A stretch of DNA of 24,106 nt from a virus: positions 1 through 24,106 of IMG/VR virus record IMGVR_UViG_3300044613_000130; one strand, given 5' to 3'. The notes under the pieces are model-generated. The model saw nothing but the letters and a program-made list of their open reading frames with translations, had not been told where the DNA came from and ran no database searches. How positions within the stretch are numbered: the first letter of the stretch is position 1; each line of letters begins with the position of its first letter. Below are positions 1-6,820 of the stretch, in pieces. Made by a program: the position numbers and the translations under genes.

Positions 1-181
1 GGTCAAAAAAATATAAATGTTTACATACGTATACATACAGTAAAAATGTATAGCGACTTAAAACGTCTTTGCTATATCGCCTAATAGCATAACCCACCAA
101 AATGGTAGACTATGCGCGCGGTCGTCTAGGCGCGCGTTATTTGCCTTCACGCAAAAAGTCTGACTCGACTTGAAACAGACT

Positions 182-208
182 CGCCTAAATGACCTAAACC
201 GCCTAACC
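182..208. repeat. CCTAA iteron-like repeats, 9-bp period
   Basis: CCTAA occurs at 184, 193 and 202, exactly 9 bp apart. The longer heptamer CGCCTAA occurs at 182 and 200, and again at 78-84. The regular spacing on one strand resembles a protein-binding array. The binding protein is not identifiable here. Confidence 0.5.
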
Positions 209-226
209 CTTTCTGTTTACGTAAAC

Positions 227-292
227 GCTATGACTTGAGCGTTGACAGACGTTGACATTAAGCTGTTGACATTGAGCAGTAGACATTCAGGG
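227..292. repeat. 14-bp GTTGACATT tandem repeats
   Basis: Three head-to-tail 14-bp units are visible: GTTGACATTAAGCT (251-264), GTTGACATTGAGCA (265-278) and a decayed GTAGACATTCAGGG (279-292). They follow a 10-bp partial copy, GTTGACAGAC (241-250), and a more degenerate unit at 227-240. TTGACA matches a sigma-70 -35 box at 242, 252 and 266, but no -10 box follows at 16-18 bp, so a binding-site array (iterons or operators) is the better reading. Confidence 0.55.
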
Positions 293-369
293 GCGGGGGG
301 CTGGGCCTTGGGATCTCCTTTAAGAAATACGCAGGGGCTGCACAAAATTTTTTAAATTTTATTTTTTCA

Positions 370-378
370 TGCTATAAC
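370..378 (+). promoter_or_regulatory. Candidate extended -10 promoter of the terminase operon
   Basis: TGCTATAAC (370-378) matches the extended -10 consensus TGnTATAAT at all but the last base. Initiation 6-8 bases downstream would fall on or next to A384, the first base of the small terminase start codon. No Shine-Dalgarno sequence lies before 384, which fits a leaderless transcript. No good -35 box is present, as is common for extended -10 promoters. Confidence 0.35.
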
Positions 379-383
379 AAACC

Positions 384-890
384 ATGTTTCACTCACTCCC
401 CTATGAGCCGCGCCAGATCGCCGCGACGGAAGCGGTGCTGGAGCGCATATACGAAGCTGCTCGTAAGGGCCTGCGCGGCGACTCCATGGCGCTGGCGGCC
501 GGGCTGACGCCGCATGAATACCGGACGCTTGTGCAACTCGACCCGATAGCGGAGTATGCCGAAACAAAGGGGCGCGCTGACGGAGAGGCGGAACTGGCCG
601 ACGTGATGATGAAGGCCGCGCGGAGCGGCGACACCAAAGCGGCCATGGACATGCTGAAGTTCGCGCATAAGTGGACGGCCCCGCAATCAATTCAGGTTCA
701 GGTAGAGCAAAAAATTAGTATTTTGGCGGCTTTAGAAGAAGCTACCGCTAGAGTTATTGAAGGTTCTGTGTTAGATACAGTTGAGGCCGCCGACGCGGGA
801 ACGTCAGACGGCCTCTTGGACCACCGTAATAGGGACGGTAGCTATGCACAGGATTACGCACGACAGACTGAAAAGTCTACTGGCTTATGA
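384..890 (+). CDS. Terminase small subunit (probable)
   Basis: This 168-residue protein probably recognises phage DNA and delivers it to the large subunit for packaging. It is called from its place directly before the large terminase gene, its length, and its helical, HTH-like N-terminal region (about residues 10-50, with ALAAGLTPHEYRTL). A segment KAAMDMLKFAHKW (about 86-98) is typical of phage small terminases. ATG 384 is the first possible start because an in-frame stop lies at 375-377. No ribosome binding site precedes it. Third-position GC drops sharply after codon 100: by hand count 78 of 100 in codons 1-100 and 7 of 30 in codons 101-130. The last 47 bases overlap the HNH gene, so the C-terminal tail may have been replaced when that gene arrived. 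The operon role is firm; the exact family is inferred. Confidence 0.72.
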   Translation: MFHSLPYEPRQIAATEAVLERIYEAARKGLRGDSMALAAGLTPHEYRTLVQLDPIAEYAETKGRADGEAELADVMMKAARSGDTKAAMDMLKFAHKWTAPQSIQVQVEQKISILAALEEATARVIEGSVLDTVEAADAGTSDGLLDHRNRDGSYAQDYARQTEKSTGL

Positions 891-1332
891 CCCGGACACC
901 GGGGTTTTTACCCGCGACGGCAAACCGGCGGGCTACGCCCATCACACCGGCTACCGATATGTTGGCGTAGACGGCGAAACGATAATAGAGCATCGTTTAG
1001 CGTGGTTTTACGTATATGGAGTTTGGCCTTCCGCCGATCTGGACCACATAAACCGCGTTCGCTCCGATAACAGAATCGCTAATCTCAGAGAGGTTTCCCG
1101 CTCTGAAAACTGTCAGAATCAACCGATAAGACGCTCAAATAAAAGCGGTCGGACCGGCGTTTACTACCACAAAGTATCTGGTAAATGGGCAGCGACTATA
1201 AACGTAAACAGACGGCAGATACATTTAGGTATATACGACACTGCGGAAGAGGCAATATCAGTGAGGCGCAAAGCCGAGCTGGAGCACTACCCATATAGGG
1301 CTAAAGATGCAGACTCCGATATACGATCCTGA
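844..1332 (+). CDS. HNH homing-type endonuclease with AP2 DNA-binding domain
   Basis: This 162-residue protein is a probable free-standing homing endonuclease that cuts phage DNA and spreads its own gene. The HNH core runs from about residue 45 to 95: EHRLAW around H50, DHIN at 67-70 and NRIANLR at 76-82. It is followed by an AP2-type domain (about 103-150; GVYYHK, GKWAATI, HLGIYDTAEEA). HNH plus AP2 is a common phage homing-endonuclease architecture. ATG 844 was chosen over an upstream in-frame TTG at 781 because AGGGACGG (831-838) is well spaced before it. The gene overlaps the end of the small terminase by 47 bases and the start of the large terminase by 26. A packaging role, as known for the HNH protein beside the HK97 terminase, is possible but the AP2 domain argues for homing. 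Confidence 0.9.
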   Translation: MHRITHDRLKSLLAYDPDTGVFTRDGKPAGYAHHTGYRYVGVDGETIIEHRLAWFYVYGVWPSADLDHINRVRSDNRIANLREVSRSENCQNQPIRRSNKSGRTGVYYHKVSGKWAATINVNRRQIHLGIYDTAEEAISVRRKAELEHYPYRAKDADSDIRS

Positions 1333-2833
1333 AGACGAGCAAAAACTGATGGCGACCTTTTGGTCGCCTCAGATAAAAAACGATCCTCTGGCGTTTGTGA
1401 GGCTTTGTTTTCCGTGGGGTAAAGCCGGCACGCCACTAGAGCATTTCTCCGGGCCCCGGCGTTGGCAGGTAGATGTTCTGCGCGAGCTGCGCGATCACAT
1501 AGCGGCCAATAACAACCGCGTGGATTACGAGACTTTTCGTATGGCCGTGTCGTCAGGGCGCGGTATTGGTAAGTCCGCGTTAGTCAGTTGGCTTATTATT
1601 TGGATGGTGACGACGCGCATAGGGTCTACTGTCATAGTGTCCGCTAACAGCGAGGCTCAGCTCCGATCTGTTACTTGGGCGGAAATAACCAAATGGCTAA
1701 GCATGGGCCTTAACTCCCATTGGTTTGAGATTAGCGCCACGCGCGTATCTCCCGCCAAATGGCTAACAGATCTTGTAGAACGCGATCTTAAAAAAGGTTG
1801 CCGCTACTGGTCCGTGGAAGGGCGTTTGTGGTCTGAAGAAAACCCGGACAGTTATGCGGGCGCGCATAACATGGACGGTATGATGCTGATATTTGACGAA
1901 AGTTCGGGCATACCCGATGCGATCTGGAGTGTGGCTAGTGGATTTTTTTCGGAAAATACTCCTAATCGCTTTTGGCTTGCTTTCAGCAACCCCCGGCGCA
2001 ACTCAGGATATTTCTACGAGTGCTTCAACAGCAAGCGAGAGTTCTGGCGAACCAAGACTGTTGACGCCCGAAGCGTGGAGGGAACTGACAAGGCCGTTTA
2101 TCAACAGATTATCGATGAATACGGCCCTGACAGCAGCGCAGCCCATGTCGAGGTCTACGGAGAGTTCCCCAACGCCTCAGACGATCAGTTCATTGGATCC
2201 ATGCTCGCTGAAGAAGCCATGGCAAGAGCGCCGTCAAAGGATCCGTCCGCGCCGATTGTGGTCGGGGTGGACCCGGCGCGGTTCGGGGCGGACGCGACGG
2301 TCATCGCGGTAAGGCAGGGGCGCGACATTATCGCGATCCGGCGCTACCGGGGCGACGACACCATGGAGGTGGTGGGGCGCGTCATCGACGTGATAACGGA
2401 GTTCAGCCCGGCGCTTGTAGTCATTGACGAGGGCGGGCTGGGCGCGGGCGTCGTCGACCGTCTGAAGGAGCAGCGTTACAAGGTGCGCGGGGTGAACTTT
2501 GGCCAGAAGTCCGTCAAACCGTTGATGTATGGCAACAAGCGGGCTGAGATGTGGGGCGCGATGAAGGAATGGCTGAAGACGGCCAGCATCCCGAAAGACC
2601 GCTTCCTGAAGTCTGACCTGACCGGGCCGATGATGAAGCCGGACTCGAAGGGCACGATCTTTCTGGAGAGCAAGAAGGATATGAAGGCCAGAGGGCTGGC
2701 CTCGCCCGACGCGGCCGACGCTATCGCCATAACATTCGCCTATCCGGTGGCGCACCGCGAGGCGCGGCCGATGGACAACAGACGCCGGCTCAGTTATGGT
2801 GGGGCGATTTCATCTGGATGGATGGCAAGCTAA
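1307..2833 (+). CDS. terL: Terminase large subunit (packaging ATPase-nuclease)
   Basis: This 508-residue motor pumps DNA into the prohead through the portal and cuts the concatemer. In the N-terminal ATPase, SGRGIGKSA (83-91) is the Walker A motif and MLIFDE (193-198) is Walker B with its catalytic Glu. FSNP (226-229) fits the coupling motif. The C-terminal RNase H-like nuclease shows VGVDPARFG (D322), VVIDEGG (D374) and a late SPDAAD (D468/D471), the expected acidic metal-binding set. The start overlaps the HNH gene by 26 bases and has only a weak ribosome binding site (AGGG, a few bases upstream). Codon use changes at the domain junction: third-position GC is 58 of 100 in codons 1-100 and 87 of 100 in codons 308-407, so the ATPase and nuclease halves may have different histories. 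Confidence 0.95.
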   Translation: MQTPIYDPEDEQKLMATFWSPQIKNDPLAFVRLCFPWGKAGTPLEHFSGPRRWQVDVLRELRDHIAANNNRVDYETFRMAVSSGRGIGKSALVSWLIIWMVTTRIGSTVIVSANSEAQLRSVTWAEITKWLSMGLNSHWFEISATRVSPAKWLTDLVERDLKKGCRYWSVEGRLWSEENPDSYAGAHNMDGMMLIFDESSGIPDAIWSVASGFFSENTPNRFWLAFSNPRRNSGYFYECFNSKREFWRTKTVDARSVEGTDKAVYQQIIDEYGPDSSAAHVEVYGEFPNASDDQFIGSMLAEEAMARAPSKDPSAPIVVGVDPARFGADATVIAVRQGRDIIAIRRYRGDDTMEVVGRVIDVITEFSPALVVIDEGGLGAGVVDRLKEQRYKVRGVNFGQKSVKPLMYGNKRAEMWGAMKEWLKTASIPKDRFLKSDLTGPMMKPDSKGTIFLESKKDMKARGLASPDAADAIAITFAYPVAHREARPMDNRRRLSYGGAISSGWMAS

Positions 2834-3345
2834 TGGCCGGCGAAACCCCCAAAACAAGATCTTACGCACAGCCCCGAACAACAATGACCGGTAAGATCGT
2901 GCGAGATGACGACGCCGCCGTAGGTGTTGGAGACAGAAACCTTTTTTTAGGGCCTCTGGATCAAGGGTTTATGGGGCGATCGCCACGCGAATACGGTCTA
3001 TATGTTCCGAATCCCGATGTCACGCCGCAGGCTAATCCGGCCGCTGTGCGGGCCTATACGCGCAACGCGCCGTATATGGAACAGTTTATGTCTGATCCGC
3101 AAGCTATGATGCGAGAAATGAATAATATACAAAACGAGCTAAGAAAAAATCCTGACGATGTAATTAATCAATACAGGCTGCGCGTTTTACGACAGGCTAT
3201 GGGCGACGTATTTGGTATGCAAGCGCCGGAGGATATATATAGCTTTACCCGCGCGCAGGCTCCTGTAACGCCGAGCGATACTTACGAAGGCGCTCGTACG
3301 ACTACACCGCAATCGCCGCCCACTATGCCCCGTCGGGGGCGCTAA
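2833..3345 (+). CDS. Hypothetical protein, possible head-associated
   Basis: This 170-residue protein is not recognised. It is hydrophilic, has no membrane segment, and ends in a Pro/Thr/Arg-rich tail. A central region around NNIQNELRKNPDDV is probably helical. The start chosen is ATG 2833, which shares its A with the terminase stop (TAATG), a junction used repeatedly in this operon. An in-frame ATG at 2818 would add five residues and cannot be excluded. Codon use is less GC-rich than in the nuclease half of the terminase just upstream, suggesting a separate module. Position between terminase and portal suggests a packaging or head role, but only by context. Confidence 0.6.
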   Translation: MAGETPKTRSYAQPRTTMTGKIVRDDDAAVGVGDRNLFLGPLDQGFMGRSPREYGLYVPNPDVTPQANPAAVRAYTRNAPYMEQFMSDPQAMMREMNNIQNELRKNPDDVINQYRLRVLRQAMGDVFGMQAPEDIYSFTRAQAPVTPSDTYEGARTTTPQSPPTMPRRGR

Positions 3346-3608
3346 TGGTTAAAAAATCTGTTTCTCTGTCTGTTGGCCGTGGTGAGAAGCTGTCCACCAA
3401 GGCGGGCGCTGGCCTGACCGCCAAGGGTCGGGCCAAGTATAACGCGGCGACGGGGAGCAAGCTGAAGGCTCCAGCGCCCAACCCCAAGACCGAGGCTGAC
3501 AAAGGCCGGAAGGCGAGCTTCTGCGCGCGGATGGGCGGCGTTGTCGCCAAGTCGAAGAACGCAGAGCGGGCCAAGGCGTCAATGCGGAGATGGAACTGTG
3601 GCAAGTAA
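3345..3608 (+). CDS. Small basic protein, DUF6321-like
   Basis: This 87-residue protein is very rich in Lys, Arg, Ala and Gly (about 22 basic against 4 acidic residues). The pattern LTAKGRAKYNAATGSKL, then SFCARM and a terminal RRWNCGK, matches the phage family I know as DUF6321, whose function is unknown. Two cysteines (in FCARM and WNCGK) sit in the conserved positions. The start ATG overlaps the previous stop as TAATG. The 3' end overlaps the next gene by 11 bases. Strong positive charge and position between packaging and portal genes suggest nucleic-acid binding, which is an inference only. Confidence 0.75.
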   Translation: MVKKSVSLSVGRGEKLSTKAGAGLTAKGRAKYNAATGSKLKAPAPNPKTEADKGRKASFCARMGGVVAKSKNAERAKASMRRWNCGK

Positions 3609-3747
3609 ACCGGGGCTCTACGCCAACATCCACGCCAAACGGGCGCGCATCAAGGCCGGCTCGGGCGAGAAGATGCGCAAACCGGGCGCTGAGGGTGCGC
3701 CAACGGCCAAGGCGTTCAAGCAGTCAGCCAAGACGAGGAAAAAGTAA
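3598..3747 (+). CDS. Very small basic protein
   Basis: This is a 49-residue, strongly basic protein (about 14 Lys/Arg against 2 Glu) with no predicted membrane segment. GTG 3598 is chosen because GGAG (3586-3589) lies 8 bases upstream; a longer reading from 3541 would run through the body of the previous gene. I recall similar short phage proteins with the pattern KPGLYANIHAKR and GEKMRKPG, all of unknown function. The 11-base overlap with the previous gene and the TAATG junction with the next indicate translational coupling. Confidence 0.7.
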   Translation: MASKPGLYANIHAKRARIKAGSGEKMRKPGAEGAPTAKAFKQSAKTRKK

Positions 3748-4175
3748 TGGCGAATACTAAGCCAATCGGCGTCGCTTATGAAGATCAAGATATTATTGGC
3801 GCAACGACTGTATCGGCCACTAATATCCTGTCAACAGGCGCGATTGGATATGCGGCCGGCGCATATGGAAATGTGACGCAGCAGAACAACAAGACAACAG
3901 CGGTGACGGTCAACGCATCGTCAGGCCAAATCATTACGGCTAATTCACAACTTGCGCCTAGTGCTAACGCGCTGTTTAAAGTAAACAATAACGTTGTATC
4001 TTCTAAAGATGTGGTAATTGTCAGCCCTGCAACGGGCGGCACAAACGGGGCCTATAACGTATTTATAACATCTATTGACGATGGGTTTTTTTACATTGAG
4101 ATTAAGAACGTAACGAACAACGCCTATTCTGAATCAATCCGCCTTAACTTTGCAATCTTACATACGGTGACATAA
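3747..4175 (+). CDS. Putative structural protein, paralogous N-terminus with the gene at 11321
   Basis: This 142-residue protein is rich in Asn, Thr, Val and Ala and looks all-beta, as expected for a virion surface or decoration protein. Its start MANTKPIGVAYEDQDIIG resembles the start of the gene at 11321 (MPNTKAVGVAFSDPELVSG), so both may use the same docking segment. The rest of the two proteins differs. No enzyme motif is seen. The start forms TAATG with the previous stop. Codon use is more AT-rich than in the portal gene downstream. A decoration or fibre-base role is inferred, not shown. Confidence 0.65.
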   Translation: MANTKPIGVAYEDQDIIGATTVSATNILSTGAIGYAAGAYGNVTQQNNKTTAVTVNASSGQIITANSQLAPSANALFKVNNNVVSSKDVVIVSPATGGTNGAYNVFITSIDDGFFYIEIKNVTNNAYSESIRLNFAILHTVT

Positions 4176-4176
4176 C

Positions 4177-4341
4177 ATGCCTCTAGTCAAAAGCACCAGC
4201 AAAGAAGCCTTCCGTAAGAACGTAAAGGCTGAGATGAAGGCTGGAAAGCCGCAGAAACAGGCAGTTGCGATTGCCTACTCGACCAAGCGCGCGGCGGCCA
4301 AGAAGCCGGCTATGAAAGGCAAGTCTAGTGGCTGCAAGTGA
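4177..4341 (+). CDS. Very small basic protein (54 residues)
   Basis: This short gene encodes 54 residues with about 15 Lys/Arg against 2 Glu and one Cys near the end. The core NVKAEMKAGKPQKQAVAIAY matches a short conserved pattern I recall from many phage genomes, always without known function. It begins one base after the previous stop and its end overlaps the portal start by 14 bases. With the genes at 3345 and 3598 it makes a set of three tiny basic proteins just before the portal. Nucleic-acid binding or an internal head role is a guess from charge and position. Confidence 0.72.
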   Translation: MPLVKSTSKEAFRKNVKAEMKAGKPQKQAVAIAYSTKRAAAKKPAMKGKSSGCK

Positions 4342-6460
4342 TGTCAGGGACGCCGGCAAGGTAGCCAGCGCCGACGAGGGCGACGAGCGCCTGTCGACGC
4401 TGCGGCATCGCTTTACGGTAGCGATGTCCGCCTACAGCGACACCCGCGAGGACGAGCTGGACGATCTGCGGTTTATGGCGGGCTCGCCGGACAACCAGTG
4501 GCAGTGGCCGGCTGATGTATTAGCTACCCGAGGCGCGGTGCAGGGGCAGACGATCAACGCGCGGCCGTGCCTGACGATCAACAAGCTGCCGCAGCACGTT
4601 CGGCTCGTGACCAACGAGCAGCGGCAGAACCGGCCGCAGGGCAAGGTCATACCGGCCGACGAGAACGCGGACCCGGCGGTGGCCGAGGTGTTCGACGGCA
4701 TCATCAAGCACATCGAGTATCTGTCCGACGCGGACGTGGCCTATGACACGGCCTGCGACAATCAGGTCACATATGGCGAGGGCTATATCCGCCTGATAAC
4801 GGAATATTGCCGCGAGGATTCCTTCGATCAGGACATCAAGATCGTCCGGGTCAGGAACAGTTTCAGCGTCTACATGGACCCGATGATTCAGGATCCGTGC
4901 GGTTCGGACGCGGAATGGTGTTTCATCACGGAAGACATCGCCAAGTCGGAGTATGAGCGGCTATATCCCGACGCAACGCCGATCTCGACGATGATGGCGC
5001 AGGGCGTCGGCGACCAGTCGCTGAGCATGTGGCTGTCGCAGGAGACCATCCGCATCGCGGAGTATTTCTACGTCGAGCATAAAAAGGCGACGCTGAACCT
5101 TTACCCGGACAATATCACGGCGTTCGACGGCACGCCGGAGGACAAGCGGCTGAAGTCGGCCTATGGCAAGCCGCTGCGCAGCCGGCAGAGCGACCGCCGG
5201 CAGGTGAAGTGGGTCAAGACTAACGGCTACGAGATCCTCGAAGAGCGGGACTGGGCGGGCAAGTGGATCCCGGTCGTCCGCGTTATCGGCAACGAGTTCG
5301 AGGTCGACGGCCAGCTCTACATCTCTGGTCTGGTGCGCAACGCGAAAGATGCGCAGCGCATGTATAACTACTGGGTCAGTCAGGAAGCAGAGATGCTCGC
5401 GCTGGCCCCGAAAGCGCCCTTCATTGGCTACGGCGGCCAGTTTGAAGGCTATGAAATGCAGTGGAAGACGGCCAATACGAACAACTGGCCGTATCTGGAG
5501 GTCAACCCGGATGTTACTGACGGAGCTGGAAGCCCTCTGCCGTTGCCCGAGCGCGCTCAGCCGCCTCTGGCGCAAACCGGCCTCATACAGGCGAAAATGG
5601 GTGCTGGCGAAGACATTAAGTCGACAACGGGTCAATACGACAGTTCAATTGGTGCGACCAGTAACGAAAGAACGGGTCGTGCTATATTGGCACGCGAGCG
5701 GCAGGGCGACACGTCAACCTTCCATTACGTAGATAATATGAGCCGCGCGGTGCGCTACATCACGCGGCAGATGGTCGACCTTATCCCGAAAATCTACGAC
5801 ACACAGCGCGTCGCGCGGATCGTGGGTATCGACGGCGAAGTTGGGATGGTCAAGATCAACCCGATGCAGCCGGAGCCGGTGCGGATTATCAAGGATCCGA
5901 TCACGGGCGAGACCATCGACAAGATCTACAACCCGAACGTCGGTCTGTATGACGTGATGGTTACGACCGGCCCGAGCTACATGACCAAGCGGCAGGAGTC
6001 CATGGACGCGATGGCGACCATCCTCCAGTCCAACCCGCAGCTCTGGACGGTCGCAGGCGATCTGTTCATCAAAAACATGGATTGGCCGGGGGCGCAGGAG
6101 ATGGCGGCGCGCTTCGCCAAGATCCTCGATCCGAAGGTGCTGGAAGGCTCTGACGAGTCGCCTGAAGCGCAGATGATGCGCGCTCAGATGAACGACATGG
6201 CCAACCAGATGGAGCAGATCACGGGCCTTGTGACGCAGCTCCAGCAGTCCTATGACATGCAAAAGCTCCAGATTGACCAGCAGAACAGCCAAATCAAGGC
6301 TTACGAAGCCGAGACGAAGCGGATTCAGGTCACGCAGCCGGCCATGACGCCCGAGCAGATCCAAGATATTGTGCAAGGCACCATCGCTGCGGCTCTGGAC
6401 ATGGGCGACATCGTGCCGGCCATGCCGCAACAGCAGGTTTTACCGGGGTTTGAGCAATGA
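4328..6460 (+). CDS. Portal protein, P22 gp1-like
   Basis: This 710-residue protein should form the dodecameric ring at the capsid vertex through which DNA enters and leaves. P22 gp1 has 725 residues. Recognisable portal features include an N-terminal wing-like region with DNQVTYGEGYIRL, a central SIGATSNERTGRAI segment and a long helical, Gln/Met-rich C-terminus (about 610-700) resembling the P22 barrel. GTG 4328 is the start because GAAAGG (4314-4319) lies 8 bases upstream and the nearby ATG at 4342 is out of frame. It overlaps the small gene before it by 14 bases and the next gene through ATGA. Third-position GC is high throughout. Confidence 0.92.
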   Translation: MAASDVRDAGKVASADEGDERLSTLRHRFTVAMSAYSDTREDELDDLRFMAGSPDNQWQWPADVLATRGAVQGQTINARPCLTINKLPQHVRLVTNEQRQNRPQGKVIPADENADPAVAEVFDGIIKHIEYLSDADVAYDTACDNQVTYGEGYIRLITEYCREDSFDQDIKIVRVRNSFSVYMDPMIQDPCGSDAEWCFITEDIAKSEYERLYPDATPISTMMAQGVGDQSLSMWLSQETIRIAEYFYVEHKKATLNLYPDNITAFDGTPEDKRLKSAYGKPLRSRQSDRRQVKWVKTNGYEILEERDWAGKWIPVVRVIGNEFEVDGQLYISGLVRNAKDAQRMYNYWVSQEAEMLALAPKAPFIGYGGQFEGYEMQWKTANTNNWPYLEVNPDVTDGAGSPLPLPERAQPPLAQTGLIQAKMGAGEDIKSTTGQYDSSIGATSNERTGRAILARERQGDTSTFHYVDNMSRAVRYITRQMVDLIPKIYDTQRVARIVGIDGEVGMVKINPMQPEPVRIIKDPITGETIDKIYNPNVGLYDVMVTTGPSYMTKRQESMDAMATILQSNPQLWTVAGDLFIKNMDWPGAQEMAARFAKILDPKVLEGSDESPEAQMMRAQMNDMANQMEQITGLVTQLQQSYDMQKLQIDQQNSQIKAYEAETKRIQVTQPAMTPEQIQDIVQGTIAAALDMGDIVPAMPQQQVLPGFEQ

Positions 6461-6813
6461 GCTGCGCTGATTTTGTAGGCCAACTGTTCTTGGCGCGGGA
6501 TGTGACCCATTCTGTGCATCTCAACACGCGGTCATATGCCAAACATAAGGCTCTGGGCGGCTTTTATAGCAGGGTCATCGACCTGACGGATGATTTGGTG
6601 GAAACCTATCAGGGTCGGCACGGGCTGATCGGGCCAATTACGCTGCATTCGGCTGAAAAAACAGGAAATGTCGTTGAATTTCTTGAAGATTCGCTGAAAA
6701 AGATCGAAAAAGGCCGCGAAGAGTTCGGCGACGACACGGCTATTCAGAACATTGTCGACGAGATAGTTGGCTTGTATCTGAAAACGCTGTATAAATTGAA
6801 ATTCTTGGCGTGA
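6457..6813 (+). CDS. DUF5856-like protein, possible ferritin/Dps-like fold
   Basis: This 118-residue, mostly helical protein matches the phage family I know as DUF5856. The segment HLNTRSYAKHKALGGFYSRV followed by DLVETYQGRHG resembles the first helices of Dps/ferritin-like proteins (HxxT..Y..H..L..FY..). The second half, NIVDEIVGLYLKTLYKLKFL, would be the last helix. Whether it binds metal or DNA is unknown. The start ATG overlaps the portal stop as ATGA, so it is translationally coupled to portal and probably made in step with it. No signal peptide or membrane segment is present. The family call is fairly sure; the Dps-like fold is inference. Confidence 0.7.
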   Translation: MSCADFVGQLFLARDVTHSVHLNTRSYAKHKALGGFYSRVIDLTDDLVETYQGRHGLIGPITLHSAEKTGNVVEFLEDSLKKIEKGREEFGDDTAIQNIVDEIVGLYLKTLYKLKFLA

Positions 6814-6820
6814 GGCTGAC

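Larger units (their letters stand above)
1..383. promoter_or_regulatory. Non-coding leader upstream of the terminase genes
   Basis: No plausible gene is seen on either strand in this 383-base stretch. It is AT-rich at both ends. It contains an 8-bp palindrome ATACGTAT (25-32) between two TACATAC copies, a hairpin-forming CGCGCG pair (115-120 with 131-136), an inverted repeat AGTCTG/CAGACT (157-162 and 176-181), a 12-bp palindrome GTTTACGTAAAC (215-226), two short tandem-repeat families and an AT tract (342-368). Such density of short repeats fits a control region, replication origin or packaging-initiation site, but the sequence alone does not say which. In P22 the pac site lies inside the small terminase gene, so packaging is not implied by position. 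Confidence 0.6.

Noticed and set aside
242-271. Three TTGACA -35 boxes as a promoter cluster
   Set aside because: No TATAAT-like -10 lies 16-18 bp downstream of any of them; the 14-bp unit extends beyond TTGACA, so a binding array fits better.
341-370. Terminator at the AT tract before the terminase gene
   Set aside because: There is no GC-rich stem before the T-runs, only A/T inverted runs.
781-843. Longer HNH protein starting at TTG 781
   Set aside because: The extra 21 residues do not look like HNH sequence, and ATG 844 has a well-placed AGGGACGG.
4961-6430. Two long minus-strand frames opposite the portal
   Set aside because: Arg, His and Leu-rich shadows caused by GC-rich third positions of portal.
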